Shown here: positions 17,821 through 26,315 of the stretch, in pieces | Layout of the letters: the number at the start of each line of letters is the position of its first letter | How positions within the stretch are numbered: position 1 is the first letter of the stretch | Source of the DNA: Mesobacillus sp. S13 | GTDB lineage: Bacteria; Bacillota; Bacilli; Bacillales; Cytobacillaceae | DNA: 64,000 bases | Reading direction: 5' to 3' | Assembly (NCBI RefSeq): GCF_020422885.1 | Contig: NZ_CP084622.1 | Location: forward strand, 1,040,001-1,104,000 | The notes under the pieces: model-generated | What the model saw: only the letters and a program-made list of their open reading frames with translations | Databases searched by the model: none | What the model was told of the DNA's origin: nothing | Made by a program: the position numbers and the translations under genes

Positions 17821-17893
17821 ATAAACGGAAAAGTTCCGCTTAAATGGAAAATGACCCTTATTTCTTCAAAAATAAGGGTCGTTTTTCCGTTTA
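17821..17893 (+). terminator. Long nested terminator hairpin
   Basis: ATAAACGGAAAA (17821-17832) pairs perfectly with TTTTCCGTTTAT near 17882-17893. Inside it, GACCCTTATTT (17853-17863) pairs with AAATAAGGGTC (17870-17880), followed by GTTTTT. The inner hairpin alone is a good terminator for the LysM-M14 gene, and the outer pairing makes an unusually long stem. Confidence 0.8.
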
Positions 17894-17936
17894 TTTTTAA
17901 AAAAACGCTGGATTTTGTTCTATTTATAACAGTTAA

Positions 17937-18007
17937 CCGGAATATCTCCACTTATTCCTGCTTCATAAGCTTCCTCTAAGTACAATTGCCGGAAAATCTC
18001 CGCTTAT
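17937..18007. repeat. Two-copy 52-bp-period intergenic repeat
   Basis: CCGGAATATCTCCACTTAT (17937) recurs as CCGGAAAATCTCCGCTTAT at 17989, exactly 52 bases on. A related piece (CGGAAAAGTTCCGCTTA) lies near 17825. The rest of 17781-18136 holds only the terminator. Confidence 0.7.
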
Positions 18008-18136
18008 GTTATACCTTCATGAAAACTATAAATGGATGATAACAGAGTAAATCTATAAAAAGCAGATCACATGAAAAGGTGGTCTCTAAATTGTCTTTAT
18101 ATGGTAAAATTGAAGAGTACGAGAGGGGGAGGTAAG

Positions 18137-18565
18137 TTGACTTATTCAGGAAAAGGATCTAAACATATTTTGCATTCGATTATTATCATGAGCGTACTTA
18201 TTCTGCCAAGTTTAAGCTATACCATCCGGATTACAATACTTCTTGCCTTGCTGGTCATTACTTTACATAAGATCCATTTAACGATTACTTCAAATCACCT
18301 TGAATATAAAATTAAATTTTTTAGGTTTACAATATACCGAAAAATACTTACATCTGAGAATATCAAAAAAATAAAGTTTGGCCGCATTGGCTGGTCTACG
18401 AAGAATGCAGTTGTGAAAGTGAGAGGAGGCTTCAATTTCGGTGTTGCTCACTTTTACAGCGAACAGCTCATCCGGGAGCTTGAAGAATTTGCCCTGGTTA
18501 ATCATATCGATGTTCAAAAGACGCAGGATTATCTGCTGTTGGAAAAATACTATTCTCAAAAATAA
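18137..18565 (+). CDS. Small membrane protein with PH-like tail
   Basis: I place the start at TTG 18137, seven bases or less after a strong GGGGGAGG site, giving 142 residues; an upstream ATG at 18071 has no such site. After a short polar N-terminus come two adjacent hydrophobic segments (ILHSIIIMSVLILPSL and ITILLALLVITL). A soluble part follows with alternating beta-like strands (HLEYKIKFFRFTIYRKILTS, VVKVRGGFNFGVAHF) and a helix (LIRELEEFALV), which resembles bacterial PH-domain proteins. I do not recognise the exact family. It is monocistronic with its own terminator. Confidence 0.65.
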   Translation: MTYSGKGSKHILHSIIIMSVLILPSLSYTIRITILLALLVITLHKIHLTITSNHLEYKIKFFRFTIYRKILTSENIKKIKFGRIGWSTKNAVVKVRGGFNFGVAHFYSEQLIRELEEFALVNHIDVQKTQDYLLLEKYYSQK

Positions 18566-18566
18566 C

Positions 18567-18604
18567 AAAAGCATCGGGCAATGGATAACCCGATGCTTTT
18601 TGTT
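18567..18604 (+). terminator. Intrinsic terminator
   Basis: AAAAGCATCGGG (18567-18578) pairs with CCCGATGCTTTT (18589-18600), followed by T residues, directly after the small membrane protein gene. Confidence 0.92.
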
Positions 18605-18641
18605 TAAGGATAAGAGTTTAACTTTTACACTTCGAGAATTG

Positions 18642-18792
18642 GCCAGCTCCAGCACCTAGCCCCTCGAGACGCATGTCTAGCTGCGGCTCCTAACTCCTCG
18701 AGACGTTTCGCTCCTGCCAATGAAGCCAAAGAACGACTTCACTGTCAGGCCCTCCAGCGCTTGTCGGGGCTGACCAAGGCGCTTGCGCTTTT
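18642..18792. repeat. Dispersed intergenic repeat, copy 1 (long form)
   Basis: About 150 bases beginning CCAGCTCCAGC and ending CCAAGGCGCTTGCGCTTTT. The same blocks recur at 63554-63670 (CTAGCCCCTCGAGACGC, CCAATGAAG, CGACTTCAC, GGCCCTCCAGCGCTTG) and in shortened form at 47601-47655. This copy has an extra ~30-base internal segment with a second CTCGAGACG. It lies between convergent genes. No coding potential or transposase is seen; it behaves like a mobile or recombining non-coding element. Confidence 0.85.
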
Positions 18793-18796
18793 AAGT

Positions 18797-21175
18797 TTAT
18801 TTTTCAAAAATGCTGTTGGAAAGAAGTCGGAACAGATAATCGGTATGGTCGCGGAAACCTGCTTCGAGACCAATCAATGTAACGTCCTTATTCTGTTCTT
18901 TCACGATGACGGCCTTGCCCTGTGCGGCACCATTGTTTTTCCAGTGACCGGCTACAAAGAAATCGGTGTTGTCGTCAAATGTTGCGGATATTTCATCATT
19001 TCCGGTGTTTTCATACCAGACTGGGCGGTATACAAAGCCAAAGTCGTCCTCGCCATATCCTCCCGTCACACCTTCACCGCTGTAATCAACTTTTGCGATG
19101 CCGTTGCTGTTGTAACTTGCGACGACAATTTCATCATCCGTAAGGCCCAGTGTCTTTGTTGCGAGGGATGCGCCAGCACCAACTGCGATATATTTGCCGC
19201 CATTATTTAAAAATTCTTCTACATTCGATTTAAAGCTGTCGAATTGTTCAGGAGTCGTGAAACCGAACTCTTTATTGCCAGCGCGAGACTGATTTTTGGC
19301 AATCAACCCTTCCGTCCCGCTAAAAACGAAGACATCAAAGCCTACAAGACCCTTTTCAGCCACTTCAACAGGAGTCACTTCCGTCACCTTGAATCCCAGT
19401 CTTTTCAGCGCCAGTTTAGTTCCTGAATGAGATTGAGCCTTGTTCATGCCGCCATCCTTCAATATAGCGACTTTCATGTCATTCACTTCAACCACATCAG
19501 CCGGAACCTTAGCTGATTCAATGTGCAGTCCGGATTCTTTTACTGCTGCAGAAATGACATTCGCTGCTGCTTCTGTGTAAAAATCACCTTCAGAATTCCG
19601 TTTTACAGTAACGCCTTGCTGAAGAAGTGTGTTTACAAGATTTACGGCTTTCACGGAACTGTTTGGAATCAGGAATGGACCTTTGCCGCTGACTGTCCCT
19701 AGTTCCTGAATCTGATTTACTTTTGCAGCTGTTACATCAAACTCGCTTTGAACCGCAATAGCCTCGAAGCCCCATAGCTCTGGCAGGCTCCATGCTGAAA
19801 TATCATACATGGCATCAACGTCTTCGGTGATGTCCTCGCCATCCCACAGCATCGTATTGGCAAGGCCAGCTTTTGCCTGATCCATTTTTACGATATACGT
19901 GCCTTTAGGGTAAGATTTTCCGTCGGCAGTAAAAGCTTTGGAAGCCTGGACGACTTCGATGTCGTTTTTCTGCAGATGATTGACAGCCTTATGTGTCACG
20001 GTTGGATCTTCCGGATCAACAGGCAGCACATAGGCAGTCGGGAAGAAGCCTTCTTCATGGAATGGATGATCAAAATTGATGCCTCGCTTGAACATCTCAA
20101 TCTGGTCCTTGATCATTTCCTGCTTGTTCTCGGTTGAGTTTTTCAATGCTCCCATGATGGCGTCATACATCCAGCGAACACCGTCTTCATCATTGGTTGG
20201 CGCTTCAAGTGTATGGCCATATGCTCCATGGTACATTGCATACATTGGAGTGAAGATTGGCGGATAATCATCCCAGCCTTCCGCATCATCACGCTGAGGA
20301 ATATAAGTTCCTTCCATTGCCTGATAGAGGCTGCCTGAGAAGCTTTCCTTATCAGACAAAATTTCATTTTCCATTGCTTTTGCCTGGTCCATCGCCCATT
20401 TTTCATACAAATCATATTCGTAGTTAGGATTGTGTGGAACCGTACACGGTTCAATTAGACCTTGCTTGTTCGGTGCATAATTTTTCACATAGCCATGTGT
20501 ATCAAGGAAGACCATTGGATTCCATTCCTTGATCAATGCGACAGTTTCCTGGGTTTCAGGCTGGGACTGGGTGATGAAGTCACGATTCAAGTCGATTCCT
20601 TCTCCATTGAAGCGGGTAGCGTCAATCCGGCCATCAGGATTCTGGACAACATTGAAAATCAGGATGTTATTATCGAGAATCTCTTTGGTAGTATCATCAT
20701 TTTCAAGGGCAAAGCGTTCGATCAGCTGCATGACCGCGTCACTACCGACAAACTCCGTGCCATGGATGGAGCCATTGATCATGATAGGCACCTTGAAGTC
20801 AGGATTGTTCTCAATCCAGTCTTGTGCTTTTCCAGGATTCTTGAACATTTGTTTTCTTAGGGCTTGAATTTTGCCGAACTTGCCTTTAGAGTCAGGGGCG
20901 GCAATCGTCACGACGTAAAGGGGCTGGCCTGTTGATGATTGGCCTTTTACTTCGACCTTCACACGATTGGATTGCTTTTCAATTTGCGCAAGCTTGTCGC
21001 CGATTTCCGAGAACTTCATAAAATCATAGTTTTCGCTGTTGAATAAGCTGCCGTCCTTTTCTTCGTATGCATTTACATAATTCCATTTGATTGACTCAGC
21101 CAGTGCGGGAGTCCATGGTGCGGATGCCAGCAAACTTGCAGCCACTACACCAGAAATAATCTTTTTATGCTTCAT
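18797..21175 (-). CDS. Secreted M14-family zinc peptidase
   Basis: A 792-residue protein with a classic signal peptide (KKIISGVVAASLLASAP, cleavage after ALA about residue 26). An M14 domain follows: His138 and Glu141 (SIHGTEF), NPDGR at 179-183, DLNRDF about 195, His227 (DTHGY) and a catalytic Glu at about 324 (HTLEAPTN). The last 250 residues contain a separate alpha/beta domain (VAILKDGG, then VFVFSGTEGL and KYIAVGAGAS) resembling class I amidotransferase-like folds without an evident catalytic Cys. The start has a GGAGG site (GGAGGAATACATAA). A 14-bp inverted repeat lies in its 5' region. An extracellular carboxypeptidase role is likely; the peptide substrate is unknown. Confidence 0.87.
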   Translation of the reverse strand: MKHKKIISGVVAASLLASAPWTPALAESIKWNYVNAYEEKDGSLFNSENYDFMKFSEIGDKLAQIEKQSNRVKVEVKGQSSTGQPLYVVTIAAPDSKGKFGKIQALRKQMFKNPGKAQDWIENNPDFKVPIMINGSIHGTEFVGSDAVMQLIERFALENDDTTKEILDNNILIFNVVQNPDGRIDATRFNGEGIDLNRDFITQSQPETQETVALIKEWNPMVFLDTHGYVKNYAPNKQGLIEPCTVPHNPNYEYDLYEKWAMDQAKAMENEILSDKESFSGSLYQAMEGTYIPQRDDAEGWDDYPPIFTPMYAMYHGAYGHTLEAPTNDEDGVRWMYDAIMGALKNSTENKQEMIKDQIEMFKRGINFDHPFHEEGFFPTAYVLPVDPEDPTVTHKAVNHLQKNDIEVVQASKAFTADGKSYPKGTYIVKMDQAKAGLANTMLWDGEDITEDVDAMYDISAWSLPELWGFEAIAVQSEFDVTAAKVNQIQELGTVSGKGPFLIPNSSVKAVNLVNTLLQQGVTVKRNSEGDFYTEAAANVISAAVKESGLHIESAKVPADVVEVNDMKVAILKDGGMNKAQSHSGTKLALKRLGFKVTEVTPVEVAEKGLVGFDVFVFSGTEGLIAKNQSRAGNKEFGFTTPEQFDSFKSNVEEFLNNGGKYIAVGAGASLATKTLGLTDDEIVVASYNSNGIAKVDYSGEGVTGGYGEDDFGFVYRPVWYENTGNDEISATFDDNTDFFVAGHWKNNGAAQGKAVIVKEQNKDVTLIGLEAGFRDHTDYLFRLLSNSIFEK

Positions 21176-21187
21176 TTATGTATTCCT

Positions 21188-21240
21188 CCGAAATAATATT
21201 TTGTATATTTATACATAATAATCACTAAATATTATTTCGG
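21188..21240. promoter_or_regulatory. 14-bp inverted repeat upstream of the M14 peptidase gene
   Basis: CCGAAATAATATTT (21188-21201) and AAATATTATTTCGG (21227-21240) are perfect inverted copies. Between them lies a smaller palindrome, TGTATA-TT-TATACA (about 21203-21216). The left arm almost touches the ribosome binding site of the minus-strand peptidase gene. It may be an operator or an RNA hairpin in the leader. Confidence 0.65.
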
Positions 21241-21366
21241 CAATCGTACGAAATTCCTAAAAATTTTTTAATGTGGAGAAAGCGTTGACTTTCCTTGATT
21301 TTTGCCGAGTTGGGAAATTAATCGGAATGACTATATGGGTAAAAAGTCACAAGGAGAAGCTAAAAT

Positions 21367-21395
21367 AAAAAAACAGGGCTTGTGGCCCTGTTTTA
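21367..21395 (-). terminator. Terminator of the DUF948-type gene
   Basis: AAAACAGGGC pairs with GCCCTGTTTT around a 4-base loop, with T residues on the minus strand. The stem begins within the stop codon of the minus-strand gene. Confidence 0.9.
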
Positions 21396-21761
21396 CTGTG
21401 GCTGCATGGTTCGATTGCGACGTTTGCGGTTCCACTGTCTCGCTTTATACTTTTGCTCTAGTTCAGCGACAGGTTTTGCGACAAGTGCGTTCTTGAATTC
21501 TACAGGTGTCTGTTTTACTGAAAAAACAACAGTATTGACAGCTTTCTTTTTCTTTTCGAAATCAGTCATCAGCTTCTGCTGTTTAAACTTAAGTGAATCT
21601 GTTTCTTCTTTGATGGCATTTGTTTTATTTTGGACACGTGTGGCTGTCTCCTGAAGACTATCGATCGTTGGCTTGGCGTCCTTAAATGTTTTATATGCAA
21701 CATATCCAAGATAAGCGAGGGCAGCGACGATGACAGCGATGCTTAAATAAACAATGATCAT
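21393..21761 (-). CDS. DUF948 / YtxG-like membrane-anchored coiled-coil protein
   Basis: A 122-residue protein with an N-terminal membrane anchor (IIVYLSIAVIVAALAYLGYVAY). A predicted coiled coil follows (about 30-75; TIDSLQETATRVQNKTNAIK), then a basic C-terminus (KARQWNRKRRNRT). This is the YtxG (DUF948) pattern, a general-stress-type protein family in Bacillus. The minus-strand start has a GGAGGCTC-like site (AAAGGAGGCTC). It is divergent from the nitrite reductase operon across a 250-base gap. Function is unknown beyond the family. Confidence 0.75.
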   Translation of the reverse strand: MIIVYLSIAVIVAALAYLGYVAYKTFKDAKPTIDSLQETATRVQNKTNAIKEETDSLKFKQQKLMTDFEKKKKAVNTVVFSVKQTPVEFKNALVAKPVAELEQKYKARQWNRKRRNRTMQPQ

Positions 21762-21904
21762 AGAATGAGCCTCCTTTCCAATGTAGTAAGATCATTTACA
21801 TATTGATTACCCTAATTCAGCAAAAGAATAACTGATTTTTTATGGAAGCCTAGGATTGCTAAATTTGAATGATTTGTGAAACAGTGAACAAAGTAGACTG
21901 AAAA

Positions 21905-21947
21905 TGTGACGAACTTCACAACCAAGAGATGTAAATCACAATACAAT
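21905..21947 (+). promoter_or_regulatory. FNR/CRP-type site and promoter of the nitrite reductase operon
   Basis: TGTGA-CGAACT-TCACA at 21905-21920 is a perfect FNR/CRP-type palindrome. TACAAT at 21942-21947 is a good -10 with no -35. A start near 21954 puts the palindrome centre at -41.5, the class II activator position used by FNR. A weaker half site (TGTGAAACAGTGAACA) lies about 35 bases upstream. Oxygen-limited activation by FNR is inferred from this geometry. Confidence 0.75.
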
Positions 21948-22011
21948 TTATACATAGAGGAAATATCATTAATGAAAACTCCGCATTAGAAATTATAGGA
22001 GGACAAACGAG

Positions 22012-24435
22012 ATGAAAAAGAAATTAGTCATGATAGGAAACGGAATGGCAGGAGTAAGGACAATCGAGGAGCTGCTTAAACTTCAGCCAGATGGCTTCGA
22101 AATCACGATCTTCGGGAATGAACCTCATCCTAACTACAATAGAATTATGTTATCCACAGTCCTTCAGGGAGATAAGTCAATCGAAGATATCATCATGAAT
22201 GACTGGGATTGGTATAAGAGTAATGATATTCAACTTTTTGCAGGTGAAGAAGTTGTCGAGATTGACAAGGAAAAGAAGCAAGTCATTTCCGAACAAGGAC
22301 GCAAGGTGGACTATGACGAGTTAATCATCGCTACAGGCTCCAGCTCGTTCATCCTGCCAGTACCTGGGTCTGACAAAAAGGGAGTAGTCGGGTTCCGTGA
22401 TATCCATGATTGTGAAATGATGATCAAAGATTCCAGGCAGTATAAAAAAGCAGCTGTAATAGGCGGCGGGCTGTTAGGACTGGAAGCAGCTAGAGGCTTG
22501 CTGAACTTGGGCATGGAAGTCGATGTTGTCCATTTGATGCCGCATCTGATGGAAAGGCAGCTTGATGGAACCGCTTCTGGAATGCTGAAAAAAGAACTGG
22601 AAAACCAAGGCATGAATTTCTTGCTTGAAAAACAGACTGCGGAAATTTTAGGAGACGAAAGGGTAACAGGACTAAGGTTCACAGACGGTACCGAAATCCG
22701 GGCAGACCTTGTTGTCATGGCTGTCGGCATTCGCCCTAACGTCCAGTTGGCAAAAGACAGCGGCATTTATGTCAACAGAGGGATTGTCGTCAATGATTAT
22801 ATGGAGACAGATGTCCAGAATATTTATGCTGTTGGCGAATGTGCGGAACATAGAGAAATCGTCTATGGCCTTGTCGCACCGCTGTATGAACAGGGTAAAG
22901 TACTTGCAGCTAACCTTGCGGGGATTCCGACTAACCCTTATGAAGGAACGATTTGCGGCACTCAACTGAAGGTTTCAGGCTGTGATTTGTTTTCAGCAGG
23001 TGAGATCGGCGATGACGAAGGAACGAAATCAATCAAGGTCCACAATGAGTTTGATGGGATCTACAAGAAAATTGTCATTCGTGACAACCGGATTGCCGGG
23101 ATTGTGCTTTATGGTGACACGAAGGACAGCAACCGCCTGTTCAGGATGCTGACCAAAAGAGAAGACATCAGCGGCATGACAAGTGTCTCGATTCTTGAAG
23201 CAAGCGGATGCTGTGGTGGAGGAGAAGCCGGCGATGTAGCGGCGATGGCCGATGACGAACTTGTCTGCGGCTGCAATGGTGTTACAAAAGGAACGATTGT
23301 CGAAGCCATCCGCACAAATGAGTTGACTACTGTTGATGAAGTTGGTGGCTGCACGAACGCTGGCCGTTCTTGCGGAAGATGCAAATCGCTCATATCCGAT
23401 ATCCTCGCTTATACGCTTGGCGACCAATACGATACTACTGCAAAAAAAGCAGGAATTTGCGGCTGTACGACTTTAAGCAAAGATGAAGTAGTCGCTGAGA
23501 TCAGGGAAAAAGGATTGACCAATGTCAGGGAAGTCATGAATGTACTCGGATGGTCCCAGGAGGAAGGATGTTCGAAATGCCGTCCGGCGATCAACTATTA
23601 CCTGGGGATGGTCCATTATGACGGCTATAAGGATGAACGTGATTCAAGGCTGGTTAACGAGAAAATGCATGCTAACATCCAGAAAGATGGGACATATTCA
23701 GTTGTACCAAGGATGTATGGCGGTGTGACGACAGCAGCTGATTTGAAAAAAATTGCGGAAGTTGCCGAGAAGTACGACGTGCCTTTGGTAAAGCTGACTG
23801 GCGGTCAAAGGATTGGCTTGTTTGGTGTCAACAAAGAGGACCTTCCTGCTATGTGGGAAGACCTGGGAATGCCATCAGGCTATGCGTACGGAAAAACACT
23901 TCGTACCGTAAAAACCTGCGTCGGTGAAAAGTTCTGCCGGTTTGGAACCCAGGATTCAATGGGACTTGGAATCGAGCTCGAGAAAAAGTTTGAGAGACTC
24001 GATACACCTCATAAGGTGAAGATGGGTGTTTCTGCTTGCCCAAGGAACTGTGCTGAATCAGGAATCAAGGACATCGGCTTTGTAGGTGTCGATGGCGGCT
24101 GGGAAATCTATATCGGCGGTAACGGTGGAACCGACCTGCGCGCTGCCGACTTGCTTGATACCGTCAAGACGAAAGAAGAGGCATTGGAAATTACCGGAGC
24201 ATACCTCCAGTACTACCGTGAAACTGCAGCATACCTTGAAAGGACGGCACCATGGCTCGAAAGAATGGGACTTGATCATGTCAAAGAAGTGCTGGCCGAT
24301 GAGAACATGAGAAAGCAGTTGAACGAAAGACTGGATAAGACATTGGAGCGATATAACGAGCCATGGAATGAAGCAATTTCTGATAGAGCCATAAAAGAAA
24401 AATACTATCAAGTCCGCAGCGTGAGTGTTGAATAA
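22012..24435 (+). CDS. nirB: Nitrite reductase [NAD(P)H], large subunit
   Basis: An 807-residue cytoplasmic flavo-siroheme enzyme reducing nitrite to ammonium with NAD(P)H. Domains in order: FAD-binding (GNGMAGVRTIEEL, about 8-20), NAD(P)-binding (AVIGGGLLGLEAA, about 150), and two BFD-like [2Fe-2S] regions (VCGCNGVTKG...GRSCGRCK at about 421-465, and CGCTTLSKD...GCSKCRP at about 486-525). The sulfite/nitrite reductase domain follows, with siroheme/[4Fe-4S] cysteines in TCVGEKFCRFG and ACPRNCAESG (about 640-690). A TAGGAGG site precedes ATG 22012. It is the first gene of nirB-nirD-nasF-sirB-sirC behind an FNR-type site, so it may serve anaerobic nitrite ammonification as well as assimilation. 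Confidence 0.96.
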   Translation: MKKKLVMIGNGMAGVRTIEELLKLQPDGFEITIFGNEPHPNYNRIMLSTVLQGDKSIEDIIMNDWDWYKSNDIQLFAGEEVVEIDKEKKQVISEQGRKVDYDELIIATGSSSFILPVPGSDKKGVVGFRDIHDCEMMIKDSRQYKKAAVIGGGLLGLEAARGLLNLGMEVDVVHLMPHLMERQLDGTASGMLKKELENQGMNFLLEKQTAEILGDERVTGLRFTDGTEIRADLVVMAVGIRPNVQLAKDSGIYVNRGIVVNDYMETDVQNIYAVGECAEHREIVYGLVAPLYEQGKVLAANLAGIPTNPYEGTICGTQLKVSGCDLFSAGEIGDDEGTKSIKVHNEFDGIYKKIVIRDNRIAGIVLYGDTKDSNRLFRMLTKREDISGMTSVSILEASGCCGGGEAGDVAAMADDELVCGCNGVTKGTIVEAIRTNELTTVDEVGGCTNAGRSCGRCKSLISDILAYTLGDQYDTTAKKAGICGCTTLSKDEVVAEIREKGLTNVREVMNVLGWSQEEGCSKCRPAINYYLGMVHYDGYKDERDSRLVNEKMHANIQKDGTYSVVPRMYGGVTTAADLKKIAEVAEKYDVPLVKLTGGQRIGLFGVNKEDLPAMWEDLGMPSGYAYGKTLRTVKTCVGEKFCRFGTQDSMGLGIELEKKFERLDTPHKVKMGVSACPRNCAESGIKDIGFVGVDGGWEIYIGGNGGTDLRAADLLDTVKTKEEALEITGAYLQYYRETAAYLERTAPWLERMGLDHVKEVLADENMRKQLNERLDKTLERYNEPWNEAISDRAIKEKYYQVRSVSVE

Positions 24436-24445
24436 GGGAGGATGG

Positions 24446-24772
24446 ATGAAGATGCAAACAACGAAAGTAAGAATCAAAGTAGCTGATTATGACTCCCTGC
24501 CTGAACGGGCAGGGCAGGCAGTCACTATAAATGGACAGACCATCGTCTTGTTTCGGATTTCCACCGGAGATGTCAAGGCTGTTGAAAACCGCAGCCCTCA
24601 CCGTAAAGGCGGAACTCTTGCAGATGCTCTTGTCAGCGGGAATTTTATCTACTGCCCAGTCTACGACCTAAAGATCTCGCTGGAAGACGGGAAAGTGCAG
24701 GCACCGGATACAGGCGAAGTAAAAACGTACCAAGTTGAAGTATTCGGAAATGAAGTGCATATTACGATATGA
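24446..24772 (+). CDS. nirD: Nitrite reductase [NAD(P)H], small subunit
   Basis: A Rieske-fold protein of about 108 residues that partners NirB. ATG 24446 lies four bases after a GGGAGG site; ATG 24452, ten bases after it, is also possible. The usual Rieske cluster ligands (C-x-H and C-x-x-H) are not intact: the first motif reads SPHRKGG and the second YCPVYD. The [2Fe-2S] cluster is therefore probably absent, as in several NirD proteins, leaving a structural or substrate-channelling role. It begins ten bases after nirB and is co-transcribed with it. Confidence 0.9.
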   Translation: MKMQTTKVRIKVADYDSLPERAGQAVTINGQTIVLFRISTGDVKAVENRSPHRKGGTLADALVSGNFIYCPVYDLKISLEDGKVQAPDTGEVKTYQVEVFGNEVHITI

Positions 24773-24826
24773 CTTAAGAGGGGGAACCTCCCTCTCAATA
24801 TACAGCGTTGAAAGGGCGGGAATACA

Positions 24827-26287
24827 ATGGAAAAAGGAAAAGCGTTCTTAGTCGGTGCAGGACCTGGAGATGTACAGTTGATTACAGTAAAGGGATTGGA
24901 AGCAATCAAAAAGGCTGAGGTCATTTTATATGACAGGCTTGCCAATCCGAAATTGCTGGATTATGCTCCTTCTGATTGCGAACTGATCTACTGCGGCAAG
25001 CTCCCTGACCGGCACGTCCTTCGCCAGGAAATGATCAACGACCTATTGGTGGAAAAAGTGTTGGAAGGGAAAATTGTTGTCCGCTTAAAGGGCGGCGATC
25101 CTGGAGTGTTTGGACGAGTAGGCGAAGAAGCAGCTGCCCTGGCTGAAAATGGACTTCCTTTTGAAATTGTACCCGGAATTACATCAGGGATTGCTGCACC
25201 GCTATATGCAGGAATTCCCGTTACACATCGAGAATTTGGTGAATCCTTCGCGGTTGTAACTGCCCATGACAAGTCCGAGAATGGACAGCCAAAACTGGAC
25301 TGGAAGGGGCTTGCCACCGGAATCGACACCATTGCTTTTTACATGGGTATTTCAAATCTTCCTTATATCAGTGAAAATTTAATCAAGAATGGAAAGTCAC
25401 CGGATACCCCGGTCATCCTCATCCAATGGGGAACCTTCTCCCGGCAGCAGACTCTTGAAGGAACTCTGGCCAATATTGCCGTAAAAGCGAAGGAAGTGAA
25501 TTTTACCAACCCGGCCATCACACTGGTTGGAGATATCGTATCGCTTCGTAAGAAGTTGAACTGGTTTGAAAGGAAGCCTTTGTTTGGTAAGCAAATATTA
25601 CTTGCCCGAACAGGAAGTGCTGAGAGTGAACTTGCAAAGGAATTGATGGAGCAGGGCGCGGACGTGATTGAATTTCCGAAATGGAAAAAGGTTTACGTTC
25701 CTGCAGACAAGGCAGTCATCAAAAAAATTCAAGAATACGAGCAGATTCTTTTTACATCTCCTGAGTGTGTAAAAGAATTCTTCCAGATCATTTTTGAAGC
25801 AGGAATCGATATCAGGAGGGTGAAAGCAGAACTTTACGGTTGTTCAACAAAGTCTGTCAGGGCATTGAATGAAAAGGGCTTTTTTGCAGAAGTGGAAGGG
25901 AAGCTGCATCCGGTTGGAAAGCTGTTAATCGTAGGAGACAGCGATATCACGCACCAATATCCTGATGCTGAAATGTTCCTAACCTCAAAAAAGGTTGTCG
26001 ATGAGAAATTCACGCCTATTTTCAAAAGAATTCTAGAAGAAGCTTCTGTCAATACAGTGGTTTTGCCAAGCACAAGGGCGGTCAAAACAATGGTTGAAGA
26101 AGGAATCCTAGAGAAAATCATCCCACAACAGCTTATAAAAACATCAAAAATTGTTTGCATGGGAGTCCGGACGGGAGAGGCGGCAAGAGAATATGGAATT
26201 GTCCCAGATAAGGTGTTAGAATCACCAGATAAAACCGCTGTGATCGATTGTTTAAGCAGAAAGGAATCTGAACTGGCATTCGTGTAA
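24827..26287 (+). CDS. nasF: Uroporphyrinogen-III methyltransferase / uroporphyrinogen-III synthase fusion
   Basis: A 486-residue two-domain protein. Residues about 5-245 form a SUMT/CobA domain: VGAGPGDVQLITVKGLEAI at the N-terminus, LKGGDPGVFGR (about 87-97), and EIVPGITSG. This part adds two methyl groups from SAM to uroporphyrinogen III, giving precorrin-2. Residues about 255-486 (KQILLARTGSAESELAKELM onward) resemble HemD, which makes uroporphyrinogen III. The fusion corresponds to B. subtilis NasF, found beside nitrite reductase. With SirC and SirB downstream it completes siroheme synthesis for NirB. A small hairpin (AGAGGG/CCCTCT) lies just upstream, after nirD. Confidence 0.92.
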   Translation: MEKGKAFLVGAGPGDVQLITVKGLEAIKKAEVILYDRLANPKLLDYAPSDCELIYCGKLPDRHVLRQEMINDLLVEKVLEGKIVVRLKGGDPGVFGRVGEEAAALAENGLPFEIVPGITSGIAAPLYAGIPVTHREFGESFAVVTAHDKSENGQPKLDWKGLATGIDTIAFYMGISNLPYISENLIKNGKSPDTPVILIQWGTFSRQQTLEGTLANIAVKAKEVNFTNPAITLVGDIVSLRKKLNWFERKPLFGKQILLARTGSAESELAKELMEQGADVIEFPKWKKVYVPADKAVIKKIQEYEQILFTSPECVKEFFQIIFEAGIDIRRVKAELYGCSTKSVRALNEKGFFAEVEGKLHPVGKLLIVGDSDITHQYPDAEMFLTSKKVVDEKFTPIFKRILEEASVNTVVLPSTRAVKTMVEEGILEKIIPQQLIKTSKIVCMGVRTGEAAREYGIVPDKVLESPDKTAVIDCLSRKESELAFV

Positions 26288-26315
26288 TGGACAGATTTTT
26301 AAAGGAGAGAAAGAT

